Positions 18,554 through 31,952 of a stretch of 64,000 nucleotides of DNA are shown here, piece by piece. The notes below the pieces were generated by a model, which was not told where the DNA came from, searched no databases, and worked only from the letters and a program-made list of their open reading frames with translations. Origin of the DNA: Sycon ciliatum (Eukaryota > Porifera > Calcarea > Leucosolenida > Sycettidae); NCBI RefSeq assembly GCF_964019385.1, contig NC_088654.1, positions 9,861,434 through 9,925,433 of the forward strand. The letters are read 5' to 3'. Position 1 is the stretch's first letter. Each line of letters starts with the position of its first letter. The translations under genes were made by a program, and so were the position numbers.

Positions 18554-21119
18554 GCCTGCGCCGCCATAAAACCCTGTCCAGCTGGCAGCCTCTCGAAGAC
18601 ACACCTTTTTATGTGACAAGCTGGTTCACTGGCAAAATTCAGCGTCCAGCTGGTCAAGTGTACAAGTTTCATAACAAGGACATGTACATGGCAAAACAAG
18701 TATCGAAATCAAGATGCAAGGCCATTGGGCAGAAATTTGGTACCGCTGAGGAACCCCACTGCTTAGGAAAATCTGGCCTTCTTGAAGAGAACAAAACCAG
18801 CTCCTTGACACTAGAGATGTTTTGCTGAGCGAAACTTTGCGCTTTGATATGATTGTGAATGTTCGCGTGAAACATGATTTTCGTTCGTATGAAGGACCTC
18901 CCCGTGAAACGTCCTGCGGAATTTTTGTTTGTGGGTTGCGAACTTTCGAATAAAGTGTCTCTTTTCTTGACATCCAACGAAAGTTCGTGCAGCCGCTCGC
19001 AATGCAAAACGTCTCCAGTGTTGGGGATCTGAGCTTTCCACAGGGCTGAATAATTATTGTACTTAATATTTCGGAACACTTAAAACAGAGTTCGGATGTG
19101 TGGTTCGTTTACATGCTGCTCGGAGCAAAACCTACAAGTTGTTCTGGCTGGAAATCTGGAGACCGATTTCGTCTCAGATCTGGAGCTGGACTCGCGTTTG
19201 GAGCGCGTTGTGGCAGACAATGAGTAGTGCTCTGGGCGAGTTTGAGCTCATTGTATTTCTCTCATCAAGAATTTTCCAATGAGCCCAAGATCTTCAAAAT
19301 CGGTGAAGTAGAACCAAAGTTATGTTGGAAATTGAGTGCGCATTTTCGTGACGGCCACAGATACTGAGGAAGCAAAAAAGTTATGGAGGGTTAACAGTGT
19401 GCGCGCAAAACGATGCAACTGTGCTGGTAACGAGGCCCAGCACAATGTTTTGACTGTATACAAACACCCTTGTTCACCCTTCAGTGTATGTCAGTGTACT
19501 GACTCTTCCACTTTGGCCAACGGGTTGGTGTTCTTCCGCTTTGGTGTGCAACGTTCTCGCTTTGCTCCAGGAATGATGTAAATGAACCATACTCAATCCC
19601 CTCATTGCCGTGCAAACAAAGAAAGGTGATCATGTCCCTGGTGCTGCATGGAGGCAACAAACCAATGGTCAAGCTTCTGGATTGAAAGAAAGAAATTTGA
19701 CAACACTTTGTGGTGATGTGGTAATGCAAGATGTCAATAAGGCCATAAGCAATAGGCAAACGTGAATTGCTTCACTTTCTGACTCTGCTTTGGACAAAAG
19801 AAATGAGGAAATTTTCAACACGAAAAGGAAATTCATGCAAAGGATACCAAACGGAAACGAGGACAGAAAGAAAACAGTCAATGTGAGAGATAAACTGGCA
19901 AATTGATGGAGAATCTCAAAAAATAGTAGACCAATTATGGGTGCAGTCATGTAGCTGATCGACGCCATTTGAATGCTCCGTGAGTCTGCTATCGATTTCC
20001 CAACCAATCGTCCAGTGTTCCAGACCTTGAATGTTTACTACCTTGCCATTCACTGTTTACCAGCTAGAGTTGACGATTGACCGGAAAGAAGATAATAGAA
20101 CATGACAAGCACAGATGAACATAAACACACCCACCCACTCAAGCACACACAAAATAGGGACACACATTCGACAGGCACAGTAGTAGCAAAAAGTAACTTG
20201 GAACTTGACAAAGCCCATTTGGCCACCCATTTTATAAATCATTGCTTCTTATGATCTCACCCAGCCTTCAGGTTAAGTGTCTATCGTTCAAGCCAAAAAA
20301 GGTCCAGTGTGAGACCAACCCCACCAATCCTCATCTTTCCATAAAAATTACAAAGCCAAAAAATTAAGTAGAGAGGGAACTTCCCCTACTAGAAATGGTG
20401 GTTGGGAAATTGCAGCAACAACCTCGAGTACTTTGACCCCTCATCAAATTTATTCTGGGTCCGTGGTTCTGCGTATACCTTTTGAAAACAAGAAGGCTGT
20501 TTAAACCACATTTACTCCAGTTATCTCCAGAATGAGATCAACAACCTGGATATATTCTCTGCAAGTCATGTACTTAGTATTTGAGCCCCACATTGGACGC
20601 CAATGTTGCAACTTGGAGTGCGTTCTTAAACAGATCTCGGAAAGGTTCGATATTTGGAAACATTAGGAAAAACCCTTTCTGAAGTTTAGGAGGCTCTCCA
20701 AAGTTTTCCAGGCTAGCTGAACTTCAAAGGTGGTTGGAACTTGGAGATTCCCGTTTTTGAGAGTCGGCGCTTGCGAACTACTGCAAACAGGCCCCGGCGG
20801 ATAATGCTCGAGAATTTGATGAATTCTGCTTTTCAATATGCTCGCATTTTGCTCCAAAATAGCACTGATACTGCTTGAATTCTGCTTCGGAAAATAGAAA
20901 TAGTGGTACATTTATAGATAACTAATTTAAGGTTGCAGATTGATCACAGCATGCATGTATTTTGCATCCCATAAGTCATGTTCTACGAAACAGAAAAATA
21001 CAAGAATCACAGAATTCTCATTACTGAGCAGTCAAAGCCGCGGAATCGCAAGGTGTACACAAATCATGGACAAGTCACCCTCAGCATGGGTGGGAGGAAC
21101 ATTACAGTTACAAGTAGTA
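18554..21119. other. no recognisable gene; decayed repeats
   Basis: Only short chance ORFs. The stretch 19100-19330 is a diverged relative of the interior of the TTAA element at 33825-34435 (shared words TCAAAATCGG, GAGCGC and a GAGCCCAAG-like block). Confidence 0.5.
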
Positions 21120-23360
21120 TTAAGAGAGCATGTTTGAGAATACCAAAGTATGTGTGCAAGTGGATCTCTCCGATTTCGCTCAACATTTGCAGGTAGGTTC
21201 CCTTTGGGGTGTGGATCGATTGTGCAAAGCCCTTGAAAAAGTTTCTGAAGGGAACCTAGAAATTTGCATACCCCTCAAAAATGGCCGAAGTATCACATTA
21301 TTTATGGGTCTAGAAACGAGTCACGCCACAGCGTATCCGAACAAGCTATGAACAAAACTCCATCAAGCCAACATTGCCTCACCTTAGAAGAGTTCCTGGA
21401 GCAGTACCGCTTAGCCACGCCAGGATCCCAGAAGACGAGGTCCTTCACCCCCTGACGCCACAAATGATCGTCTTGAAAATAGCCAATTTACAAGAGCTGG
21501 CAAAACAGCCAGCTACGTCCTCAATTGGCCAGAACTATACACCGGCAGATAGTAGAACACCTCTTCTAGCGCTGAGGACATGTCCCCCATCTTCCTTTTG
21601 GGGTTTTCTTGAAATAAACGTTTTTGAATTTTTCCACTCGACCACGCTGAAATACGGCCAAAGTCATACCTGCGCCGGAAAGCTCGCCCCTCCGCGACGT
21701 CTCCTCAGCAATTTCTACTCCAACACTACTCCCAAGGCCGCAGAACAAAGTGTATTGTTGACTCTGACAAGGAAAAGCAGCGGTGATCACTTGTCACTCC
21801 AAACGACAAGCTTCTCCTTGCGCCACCAATAATTTGTTGTGCGACTGTTGATGCAAAAGTGACTGAAGTCCTGAGCGCAGTTTTTGAATTTTACTACAAG
21901 ATACACAGTGAGATCGCGTGCTCTGTGACGTAGAATGACGCTTCCTGGATCACGACACGCGGCCATCGATCGCGAACTTGTCTGGAACGCTAGTCGGAAC
22001 AGACCATGATGGCAGAGGTAAGATGAGCTTCATTTCCTGCTTGATCTGCTGAGTACCCCCACAAACTGTCCTAGAACTTCAACGTACTAGAAGTGTTGCA
22101 ATGGCAGCAAGCCGTTGAAATATGCCCCTCGTACAGCATGGAGAGTTATTCATCTTTCACACTTACCTCCTGCAATCCCGAACATAGTCCAACAGAAAAA
22201 GTCCCTTGTTTTCATGTCAATGCTCGACGAAAGCTGCTAGCTCGGTCGCTTTGTGTTGACTGGCACGCGAGCATCACTGGCTGCACGCACTTGTCACGTG
22301 AACTGCATGACAGATTTCTTACGTCATAAAGAATGTGATTTCATCATCATTTCACTGGTCTTCGACCTACATGGTCAGGGAAAGTCCCGGTTCGTAGGCC
22401 TACAACACGGTCAGCGTGTTCTTGAGCGCAGTAACAACACAGGTGTGATCACTTCCAGACCAACGGGCGACCAAGGCGAGTAACAAGCGCACTTGACGAA
22501 GGGGACTCTGAAATCTCGTGAGCCGTGATCCACGCGACTTGGCATTCTTGCGTCACAAGGCACGTGATTTCACCGTGCCTCTTGTAGTAAAATTCAAAAA
22601 CTGCGCTCAGGACTTCAGTCACTTTTGCATCAACAGTCGCACAAAAAATTATTGGTGGCGCAAGGAGAAGCTTGTCGTTTGGAGTGACAAGTGATCACCG
22701 CTGCTTTTCCTTGTCAGAGTCAACAATACACTTTGTTCTGCGGCCTTGGGAGTAGTGTTGGAGTAGAAATTGCTGAGGAGACGTCGCGGAGGGGCGAGCT
22801 TTCCTGCGCAGGTATGACTTTGGCCGTATTTCAGCATGGTCGAGTGGAAAAATTCAAAAACGTTTATTTCAAGAAAACCCCAAAAGGAAGATGGGGGACA
22901 TGTCCTCAGCGCTAGAAGAGGTGTTCTACTATCTGCCGGTGTATAGTTCTGGCCAATTGAGGACGTAGCTGGCTGTTTTGCCAGCGCTTGTAAATTGGCT
23001 ATTTTCAAGGCGATCATTTGTGGCGTCAGGGGGTGATGGACCTCGTCTTTTGGGATCCTGGCGTGGCTAAGCGGTACTGCTCCAGGAACTCTTCTAAGGT
23101 GAGGCAATGTTGGCTTGATGGAGTTTTGTTCATAGCTTGTTCGAATACGCTGTGGCGTGACTCGTTTCTAGACCCATAAATAATGTGATATTTCGGCCAT
23201 TTTGAGGGGTATGCAAATTTCTAGGTTCCCTTCAGAAACTTTTTCAAGGGCTTTGCACAATCGATCCACACCCCAAAGGGAACCTACCTGCAAATTTTGA
23301 GCGAAATCGGAGAGATCCACTTGCACACATACTTTGGTATTCTCAGACATGCTCTCTTAA
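21120..23360. mobile_element. foldback element with ~780-bp inverted arms and TTAA ends
   Basis: Arms 21120-21900 and 22581-23360 are near-identical reverse complements around a 680-bp centre. TTAA stands at both outer ends, followed inward by GAGAGCATG. TTAA duplications are used by piggyBac and Kolobok transposases; very long arms with purine-rich ends point slightly to Kolobok-like, without proof. The 152-codon ORF in each arm (21374-21832 and its mirror) has no recognisable domain. Non-autonomous. Confidence 0.75.
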
Positions 23361-23428
23361 ATAACACAAGTTACACAACACACAATGGGCTTCAGAACTA
23401 AGAAAAACTTGCATTTTATACACATGCC

Positions 23429-24377
23429 CAGGGCGGTTCCAGGGGGGTTCGGGGGGTTCGGGGGAGGGGGGGGGGGTCGAACGTACCCCCCTGATTTTTT
23501 CCGACCATAGTTCGGGTGTGACCACTAACTCATGCTCATGCATGCGAAGTGCACACCCCATGCTATGGCCCAGTCGGCCCAGGCCAAAGCGGTCTGCTAG
23601 CTATGCACCTTGGTAGATCTACATGACGTTGTACATTGTTGTCTTGTATGTAGAAAAGTAAAGTACTAGTAGATCTGCACTGAATGTACAGCTATGCGTT
23701 CGCTTTGGAGAAAGAGGTGCATGCATTTGTTGAGCTGCTGTGGAAACTAAGTTCGAAAGTAAGTTTCAAATACTAGTTTCTGAATAGTGGCCGTGCACTG
23801 CTGTATTGTCGTCGTGGTTCGTGCTTTTTGAGCTGTCTTAGAGTTCTTCGAAGCGTCTAAAAGATGCAGCTGCCATTGAATTTTAGTTACACTCCAAAGA
23901 AAAGTGTAGCCAGTAGTGTCGAAGGTAAAACAAAGAGAGAAACTTTGCAAATCACCTTCAAGTTCAACGTCCCATCCAATAATCAAAATTTCTCCGAACT
24001 GGGGATAATTATGACTGAGACACAAAAGATGCAGGAAACCTGCCTTACGGAACCTACTATACAGTGGAGTCAACGTCGGGCGGCTCGGAGTACAATGTTA
24101 CGGACAATTATTACAGACGAGCTGCTAGAGAAAGTATCAATCAGCTATTCTGTGGCAAAGAAATTGAAATTTTCTTCGTTGTGCTGTGTGTCTTCAACAA
24201 TGTTATAGCTGCAGAGTGTTGAAAATAGGGGTACTAAAGTTACTTTTTTAATTAGTGCTCTACCGATAACGCGAACGTTTGAACATGTTATACAAATGTG
24301 TATGTCATCATTACGTCATTGTGGGTAGGGTGGGACAAAATTGAACCCCCCTTGGACAAATCCTGGATCCGCCCCTG
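23429..24377. mobile_element. hAT-like non-autonomous element
   Basis: The right end in reverse reads CAGGGGCGGATCCAGG, a terminus common in invertebrate hAT elements; the left end CAGGGCGGTTCCAGG matches with few changes. A G-rich block follows the left end. No transposase domain found, and a clean 8-bp duplication is not visible. Confidence 0.55.
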
Positions 24378-24582
24378 CATGATGCCAGACTCCAGGCTGA
24401 TAACCCGATGGAATTAGCTTTGGTCGTAGTACCTAGCACTAGCAGTCATGTTCCCTGCCTGCAAGTTTCTCCAAGGCAACATGGCATTTGTTGAAATGCA
24501 AGAGCAGGGTTGCTTCCAGATGATCAGTCGCCAGGCTTGTCAGCCTGGAACTTGTTGCTGACTGCATCTGTTTGTCGTGATA

Positions 24583-24709
24583 AATCTAATATTGACATTG
24601 TACTTGGTCAGTATAGGAAATAAAACCTCGCAAAGGACCTCAGCTTTGCCTCGGTCTTTTACTTCGCTTTTATTTCCGATATTGACCTCGTACTCAGTCA
24701 ATATTAGAT
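24583..24709. mobile_element. 127-bp MITE-like inverted repeat
   Basis: Arms of about 45 bp begin ATCTAATATTGAC and end GGAAATAAAA, with several mismatches. No ORF. Confidence 0.55.
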
Positions 24710-25559
24710 ATGTAGTGCGATGCAACTAGCAAGAAAAACTCAATCATTCTCGGGCCAATTTTTCAAAATTTAAATTTCAAAGCATTTTGGCACCATATCG
24801 AATCGGGGTTCAGAATACCAGTTTCGTCGCCTCAAACAGAAGCCTGTACTTTCATCTTGTGTATTTTGCTGATAAATCTTCCCCGACATGTTCTGATGCT
24901 ATGGGAACTACTGACATGATTACATGAAGTAACAGATGAAGGTTGGAAGCATTTTATTTTCATCCATGCAAAACTGTCTCTTTCTTAGGGAACGCCTTCT
25001 TTGGGCTACTTCGAGTGGCCATAACCCCTCCAAAGTGGCCAATTACATACCTAAATATATTAATTTTCTCATTCTGGAGATCCCTAGCATTGGAAAAAAT
25101 GTGTCAAACTCGTGAATTTTCGAAAAAAAGTATTTCGGCATGAGCTACCCTTCAAGAACATGCAGGGCTGTAACCTCGGCTTCCCGGAACTGGAGCAAGC
25201 TTGCTTGCTTCGCCCAGAGAATTCGCAAAGCTTTGAAGAGCGGCATTGGCCTCATACATATTAGTTCCCTGCTTGTTGAACATCGTCGGGAAATGGACCA
25301 CTGCAGGCTGCACACATGCCTTGGCTTGACGCGAAATTTACCCTCTCAGTGCCACGGGCGACTTTAATCGCCCAGAATGAGTATGTGAGTGCAAATAAAT
25401 TTGTCTCTCCGCAAGGAAGACTATTTTCGCTGCTTTTTCTCTTCACAGCTGTCTGCCTGACCATGATATCTTTCCAGAGAGCCATCGTTTGTAAAGATCC
25501 GTGGATATACAGCTGAGCCATGAAAAAGTTGAGTTCAGTTCGACCCCCTTGGCACTGAA
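24710..25559. other. no recognisable feature
   Basis: Short ORFs only; no splice-bounded coding stretch or repeat that I can name. Confidence 0.4.
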
Positions 25560-26150
25560 AGGGTTAACTGAGCTTCGGTGGTATTGCCATTAGCAAGCTC
25601 CATTGCAGTCGCAAGTGTTTGCGGGTTACTGTTTAACAGCCCAGCTTCCCATACTCCAAGAGGTGAGAATATGCTTCCACCACCAACTTTCCGTCCCCTT
25701 CCAGAAGGTAGGTCTTCTACACAAGTGTTTTGCCAAAATCTACGGTGATGGCTAGCTGCACCTCTAGCTGCTTCGTCTGGTCTGAATCATTCAGGACTTC
25801 GACAAGCTTGGCACAGATGATCGGGGAGCTACTCAGGTGGCGGAGAAATGGCTCCACACCCTTGAACCGGTGGTGCATTTGTGATAAAACTTCCCACCAT
25901 CTCCACCATCATGTACATGAGTAGGATCGGATGCTCTCCCCAGTTTGCTCCCTCAATGCCATTCGACATGACTTGCCTGCAAAGCTGCTGACTCGTCAGG
26001 CTCTTGGGGAAGACTTCAACACAAACCAGACGCTTACAGATGTCATAGTTTTCGGCAACAAATCTCACCAGGATGACCGGCATTTCGCCCTTGTAGGTGA
26101 GCCTCCCAAGTTGGGTGGTCGTTGTTTCGCATTTTCGAAGTGACCTGTGG
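25560..26150 (-). pseudogene. hAT-like transposase remnant
   Basis: Reading the minus strand gives a run around 25829-26110 with ILVRFVAENYDICKRLVCVEV and KSLTSQQLCRQVM. Further on, around 25690-25870, come EPFLRHLSSSP, LAITVDFGKTLV and TYLLEGDGKLVVEAY. These resemble blocks of a transposase family abundant in cnidarians and sponges (RFV...W.I..RLV; ATYKLEGDGPL). Several stops and frame changes break it. No catalytic triad can be assigned and no terminal repeats were matched to it. Confidence 0.45.
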
Positions 26151-26390
26151 CCGTCCTGTGCTGTGGTCCTTCGTCATTCGTCATCATCTTGTCATAGCTA
26201 ACATTCTTAGTTCGCTGTGATGTTTAGCTTGTTTTCATCTAGAGTGCGCTCATCTTTTCCATTCTTACGTTGCTTCATTACTTAGAACTTTCTAAGTTGG
26301 AAGTCGGTTCGTTTGCTCATTCCAAACGTATTGCAGCTAAGAATCAGGCCGTTGAATGTCAGTATCACATCAGTCAGTTTTTTTCGCTAA

Positions 26391-27275
26391 GGGAGCATCT
26401 CATACTTCCTCCGCGTCATTAAAATTGTCGCTTCGCACATCGCAATATTTGTGACTTGGCTCGTCTTAGTCGGACTGTCGAAATCGCTGTTTTCTGTGTT
26501 CGAACACTGGTGTGACCCTTCCTGCGCAATGTCTACTTGTCACTGAAGCCGTGGTGGTCTCGAACTTTGTCGGAGCTCTCTTCTGCACCAAGTAAATTCA
26601 TCGCGCTCCGCACTATTCCGCCCCAGAGCGCATTTCGTTTTCTGGAGTTCGTGTCGTCCCACATCGTTCGCGTGGGCATTTGTCAAGACTGCAAGCTCGG
26701 GTATAAGAATCCTGGTATCTCTCCTGAATACGAACTGCTGAAGTTGGCGATGGCAAGAACAAAGTGGTCTCAAAATCCTAAAATGCGCTACTTGTGGCGC
26801 ATGTTGCTGCGAAGGTAGCAGGTCTGAAAGCACCAACAAAATCAGCGAAGCGCTTGCCAAAGAAAGAAGGTGCGGAACTGCTTACCCTGTCCCGCTGGAA
26901 GGTCGTTACAGTGTACTTGAAAAATGCTAGCTTGCCTTTATCGCCTGGCACCTGGAGGCATGGATCGCCTGAAAACGAAGTTTCTTGACCTGAATTTGAA
27001 CGAGCGTCTTGTTCAGCGTATTGTTGAGTGCTGAAGGGTCTCCCTCAAACTATGATGGAGACGCCGACCTTAGCTGCAAGTGCAACGAAGCGGGGGGTCA
27101 CAAACTAAATCTTGGCCCGTCGACGATGCTCTGACTCAATTTCTAGCTGATTTATTTGCCCCTCGAGTGGACAAATTAGTTTTCGAAAAATTGCTCTGGG
27201 AAGCGACAATTTTAATGACGCGGAGGAAGTAAGTTCGCATTTTTTTCTAAACGAAACGCATTTCGAAGCGGGGGT
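26391..27275. repeat. inverted repeat pair with shared flank words
   Basis: About 35 bp at 26398-26434 (CTTCCTCCGCGTCATTAAAA region) recur inverted at 27199-27235. The outer words (GGGAGCATCTCAT; AACGCATTTCGAA) recur near 28590-28650, so a dispersed foldback family is likely. Confidence 0.45.
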
Positions 27276-28325
27276 AGGGGGTAACGCCCTTTTCGAATAG
27301 AAAAATGACAGTTCGCACATTTCCTGGATGTGTACATACTGTGCATGCAGTGCATGTGCTAGATCGCTTCAGCAAAATGAGCGTGTTTAGGTGTAGAGCA
27401 ATGTGCCTGTGTTTGAAGATCAGCCTTGCCCTGCATGCATACTGGGAACTCAGAGCTGTCAAGTGTCACATCAGCATCATCAAACTGTGTACCTGGCCAG
27501 CTTTTACAGAACACAGTCAGTGGTTGTGGAGGAACTCTGTTTATGTGCGTGTACATGTCATTTCTTGTACTCAGTACTTATGTAACGTGCGTCGGCGAGG
27601 CTAGGAGGCTACTACCCACAGTCAGTCGACTAACATATCAGAACTTACTCCGGCACGGCCTGGAGGTTATCTTATATCAAAGTGAAAGTGAACTTGCTCT
27701 CTCTCTGATCTCTATCGGATCTCTCCGATCTCCTCAGCTCATGGCAGAGAAAACACAGCAGCTTTTATAGGCAAGCAAAGTATGTATAGCAAAGCAGGCG
27801 GCGGTAGGAAAGTAAGGTTAGTAAGCCATTGCAGTGATTACGAAATCATCCTTCTAGTACAAGTTCTAGAATAGTGGAGAAGGCAAACCTAGATCATCAT
27901 TGCTATACACGTAGATGAAGTGAGCATTGCGTAACATTAACATAATGACTAAGCGAGGTATTCTAGAAGGTGAGATATCTATATTATGCAATTTAGTCAG
28001 CAACATTACTCATAGGGCATATGACGTGGAAGGTCTGGAATAGTCCGGAACAACATGACATACATGTACATGAGTCATGACTGTACCAACTAGTAACTAA
28101 AAGGAAGTGATACTAGAAGTGATGACAGCAGCATGCATGGAAGATCTATGATCTTCTAGAAGCGCGGTACTCCTGATGTAATCAAGTTATGTGTGAGCTA
28201 TGAGGTACATGATGTAGGACTTGTCCGAAAGTAGTAACAAGAGTAATTATAAGAGTCATGCAAAATACATGTACTAGTCATGTGTAAACTGTAAAGCAGG
28301 GATACTACACTTAGAATTAGATGCA
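27276..28325. other. no recognisable gene
   Basis: Only short ORFs (for example 27426-27770) without domain features. Confidence 0.4.
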
Positions 28326-28566
28326 GAAAGTCTTAGCGCGCATTTTCAGTGTAGATCTAATACATGTACATGTACTGTGCATGTCCATGCCATGCATGTC
28401 CATGCACATGTATGCCATGGTATGTACATGAATGCCATTCACTTTGACATACCATGGCATTCATGTACATACCATGGCATACATGTGCATGGACATGCAT
28501 GGCATGGACATGCACAGTACATGTACATGTATTAGATCTACACTGAAAATGCGCGATAAGACTTTC
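28326..28566. repeat. near-perfect hairpin, 113-bp arms, 15-nt loop
   Basis: Left arm 28326-28438 pairs with 28454-28566 with about one mismatch. Arms are rich in ATGTACATG and CATGCATG words, themselves palindromic. No coding sequence. Confidence 0.9.
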
Positions 28567-28922
28567 AAATAGAGGGGGGAGGTAGAGGGGTAAAGTCTAT
28601 TCGAAATGCGTTACGTTTACAAAAAAAGTGCGAACTTATGAGATGCTCCCTAAAGTGTTTCACATTTTGACTCACCATTATCCTGCTTATAATCGTTAGG
28701 TAATCACGCTGCAGTGTTTGGCATGCTGGTGTCTGCAACAGTGCCTGGTATTCGAGCTTGAGAAGGCGCTTTTTTTGGCATAGTAACAATATAATTATGT
28801 CGTAAATGGTTCCAGGCCTGGTCCTTGAAAAATTCCACTCTTACAGCTTTAGGAAACTTCACTTCTCAACTCCAAACTCCAAAAACGGTCCCTTCACTGC
28901 TTTTCAAAGTCAAATTTACAAT

Positions 28923-28957
28923 ACACCAATTTTCGGGGCTGGCCCGTCATCAGGGCA
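28923..28957 (-). ncRNA. candidate hammerhead ribozyme, isolated
   Basis: Minus strand CTGATGA, stem II GGGC/GCCC with a two-base loop, GAAA, very short stem III. Stem I is TGCC with GGTG, partly wobble. No surrounding PLE sequence recognised. Confidence 0.4.
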
Positions 28958-29784
28958 ATGAACACCTTGTTTCAATTATGTGCTAGAACTTTCCTTCATT
29001 ACTGTGTGGTTCGTCACGCGAAATTACGCATCTATGAGCAACATTCACAGGGTGCTGGGAGAGTATGCGCGTACTCGAGTCTCATCCTGAGCACGTTTTT
29101 TCTTCTTTTTTTCAGTTCCAGTATAGCTGTATAATAATAATAATTGCAAAGCCGTCCTCGATTGTTGTGTTCGTTGTTCAATCGAAGTGGACATTCAATC
29201 AAGAAGGCACAGGACGTAAGTGCCTCATTGGAGTTTCTCTTGGTATAGGACAGCCACATAGAGACACTTTGCGATTTTCTGAATATAAAATACCGTACGC
29301 ACGATGCAGAGTTCAATTTGTGCGATATCAAAATAGTTTGTGATCAACCACATCTAGCAGAATGGGATTCAAAGACAAGCTCTCCAACGGTTAGGCTGCC
29401 GACATGACTGGACAAATGATCTCTGGCTTCACCAAACGCCAGAAGTCGGAAGCCATGTCCTTGCCGCGACATCCATCTCCAAAAAGAATTCCATCTTCGT
29501 CTATAAAGACTTGAAATACTCAATATTGAACCGAGCTTCGCCGTCTCATGCTTTCTCACATCGAATCATTTGTTGCTGTATCAGTTGCAAGGCAAATCCC
29601 CACCACTACTTCAACAGGGTTTCGCTTCAAAGCATGCCTGAAACAAGCCATATCGAGGTGAAATTCGAAATTTCAATGGTGGAAGGTATGCAACGAAATA
29701 GTGGTTGCAACCTCTCGCGATGATTTGGTAGGAATGGGTTGGCTCCCCACACAGGAGCTCGTGCTTTCCGCCGACTTGACTTGA

Positions 29785-29968
29785 CACACGAGAAGTCCAT
29801 CGAACCTTCGACTCGGCAAACCTGCAAGAAAGCACCACTCCCTTCTCAATACATAATGTTTCGGGGAATTCACTGGACAGAGAATTCCCCAAAACACTGT
29901 GTAATGAGCAGGGAGTGGTGCTTTCTTGCAGGTTTGCCGAGTGGACGGTTCGATGGACTTCTAGTGTG
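29785..29968. mobile_element. MITE-like hairpin, 87-bp arms
   Basis: Arms 29785-29871 and 29882-29968 share AGAAGTCCATCGAACC and AGCACCACTCCC. A third, single-arm copy lies at 32567-32650, so this is a dispersed family. Confidence 0.7.
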
Positions 29969-31952
29969 CTCTGGATGGCAGTCGTCAGTCAGGAAAGTGT
30001 CAAGTCAAGTTGGCGGAATAGCGCTAGCTCCAGTGTGGGAAGGCATACTACGAAGAGAATTTCAAAATGTATGGTTGGCCGCGCCATCGTTCAACCTACA
30101 TCATTCAAGCGCTGCAGGATAGTTCTGACCTACATGCTAGGCATGGAACCAGAGGGTTTGATGTCATAGCTGGCACACAAAGCTACACACACAGCACATT
30201 CGTGTGCACAGATACAAAATTAGTGGACGTCGTCATCTTCTTTCCGCTAGTCTAAAATATATTATGACATGCTATTTCGCCTCAATTGGCAACATTTGTG
30301 GCATATTTTCTATACATGGTGGTGATTTTTCCTGATGACAGCAACGAGGGAACATTTGAAGCGACAGAGCTTTAAAGCTCAGGGCCCTACACTATGCTTG
30401 TTTGCATAGGTCTTCATGAATGTTATTCGATCTAATCTGATGAAAACATTTTTGCATTACAATGATGCACATGCAGCCAATCAGTTTTAATACGACGACT
30501 CTCAAGGCAGCAGGACCTCTCTTCGCCCACTTTTTACTCTCTGTGCAGGCACTCCTGCCGATGGCGTTTACTCAGAGCTTCAACACTGTCACTCTAGCTG
30601 TTATTTTGCTCTTCCTTATAGTCCTCTGTTCAACATCTCATCATTCTATTTATACAACAAGAGCGCCTATTAAAACACTGCAATCTACTCGATCCTGACA
30701 TTCCCGGCCCATTAGCAGCACATCCAAAAACATTCGAACGATCATGCGACGGCCCTATGCCTACAGACCGCAGTCACCGCACACCGAACAAGTTGGGGCA
30801 TGATCACGTCTTCTCTCCTGTCGACTAGAGTTCAGTGGTCTCTTGCTACCGATGCATCGTTTCACGAAGTCGGCGAGTCTCCAAACGATGGGATACTAGC
30901 TCCATTGTGTATTTTTGTCGGCTTAGCCTTTCGCAGGCACGGCAACTCTCGAGGCGGCATCTTCTATTCTCTGTGTAGGCACTTCTGCTGGCGCCTTCTG
31001 CTCTGAGACATGCCCGGCCCATTAGCAGCACATCCAAAAAGCGATAATGCAATAATACGACACAGGCTCCAAACTTGATGACCTAGGCAAAAAAAGCATA
31101 GCGATGTTATAATTTTTCAGTTCTTCAACTTTTTTAAGAGATAACATGGGATTCGAACGCGCACTATCACCCTACATTCATTCGCCCTATACACTTTGCA
31201 TCCATACGTATTCTTCCAATTGGGTTCAAATTATGATCTTGCACTTGAAAGCCCTATTCGAATAACGTGGCCAGCTCTCTTTGATGGCACGGTACGGAAC
31301 ATGTTCATGGATAGTGCCCGGCATACCGACGTCGGGACATCGTAAGGTACAAACAAATAAACGGAGCAATTCGCATTACGTTACATAATGCATACGGGAT
31401 GCGTCCTTGATGGCACAGAACGGGACATGTACGGTATAGCACCAGCCATGGCACAAACAGACAAACAAACAAACAAAATTAAAGATGTGTGGACCCTGGC
31501 TAGCGCAAGACGTTGCTGAAGTAAAGTCTTTAGCATAGCTACGGGTATTAAAGCTGAGTGGTACGGGTATTAAAGCTGAGTGGCCAGGTACAAATATACA
31601 AGCGGAATTAAAGCTGTGTGGACCCTGGCTAGGGGCAGACGTTACTCAAGAGACATCTTTTGCATGGCTATGGGAATATTGTGGGTTCAGGTCTGTGAAC
31701 GTCTGCATTCATATTTTTCTTATCCTTGTTGTAGTTTCTCTCTTCTCGTCATCTTATCCCTATTGAAAATATGAGTAATGCCATTCCACCTACCGTTTTA
31801 GTACGATACTTATATGATATACGGAAAACCCCACAAAATTGATTTGACTACAGCACCATTCCCAGCATAAACTCTCCACACAACAGTTGAAAATCAGCAG
31901 TCCGAGTACGCATATCAGACGGAGCAGGTTAGCACCTTTGCAACACACTTAC
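29969..31952. other. no gene seen; local duplications
   Basis: The phrase CCCGGCCCATTAGCAGCACA occurs at about 30703 and 31014. A block with GTGTGGACCCTGGCTAG occurs at about 31490 and 31616, with a 21-bp tandem copy at 31546-31587. Otherwise unremarkable. Confidence 0.4.

Noticed and set aside
30330-30365. CTGATGA words at 30333, 52961, 53218, 56703 and 42147 as hammerheads
   Set aside because: None is followed by a stem II and GAAA with a pairing stem I.
31141-31190. tRNA-like B box (GGGATTCGAACGCG, minus strand)
   Set aside because: No A box at the right distance and no cloverleaf; a lone B-box match is expected by chance.
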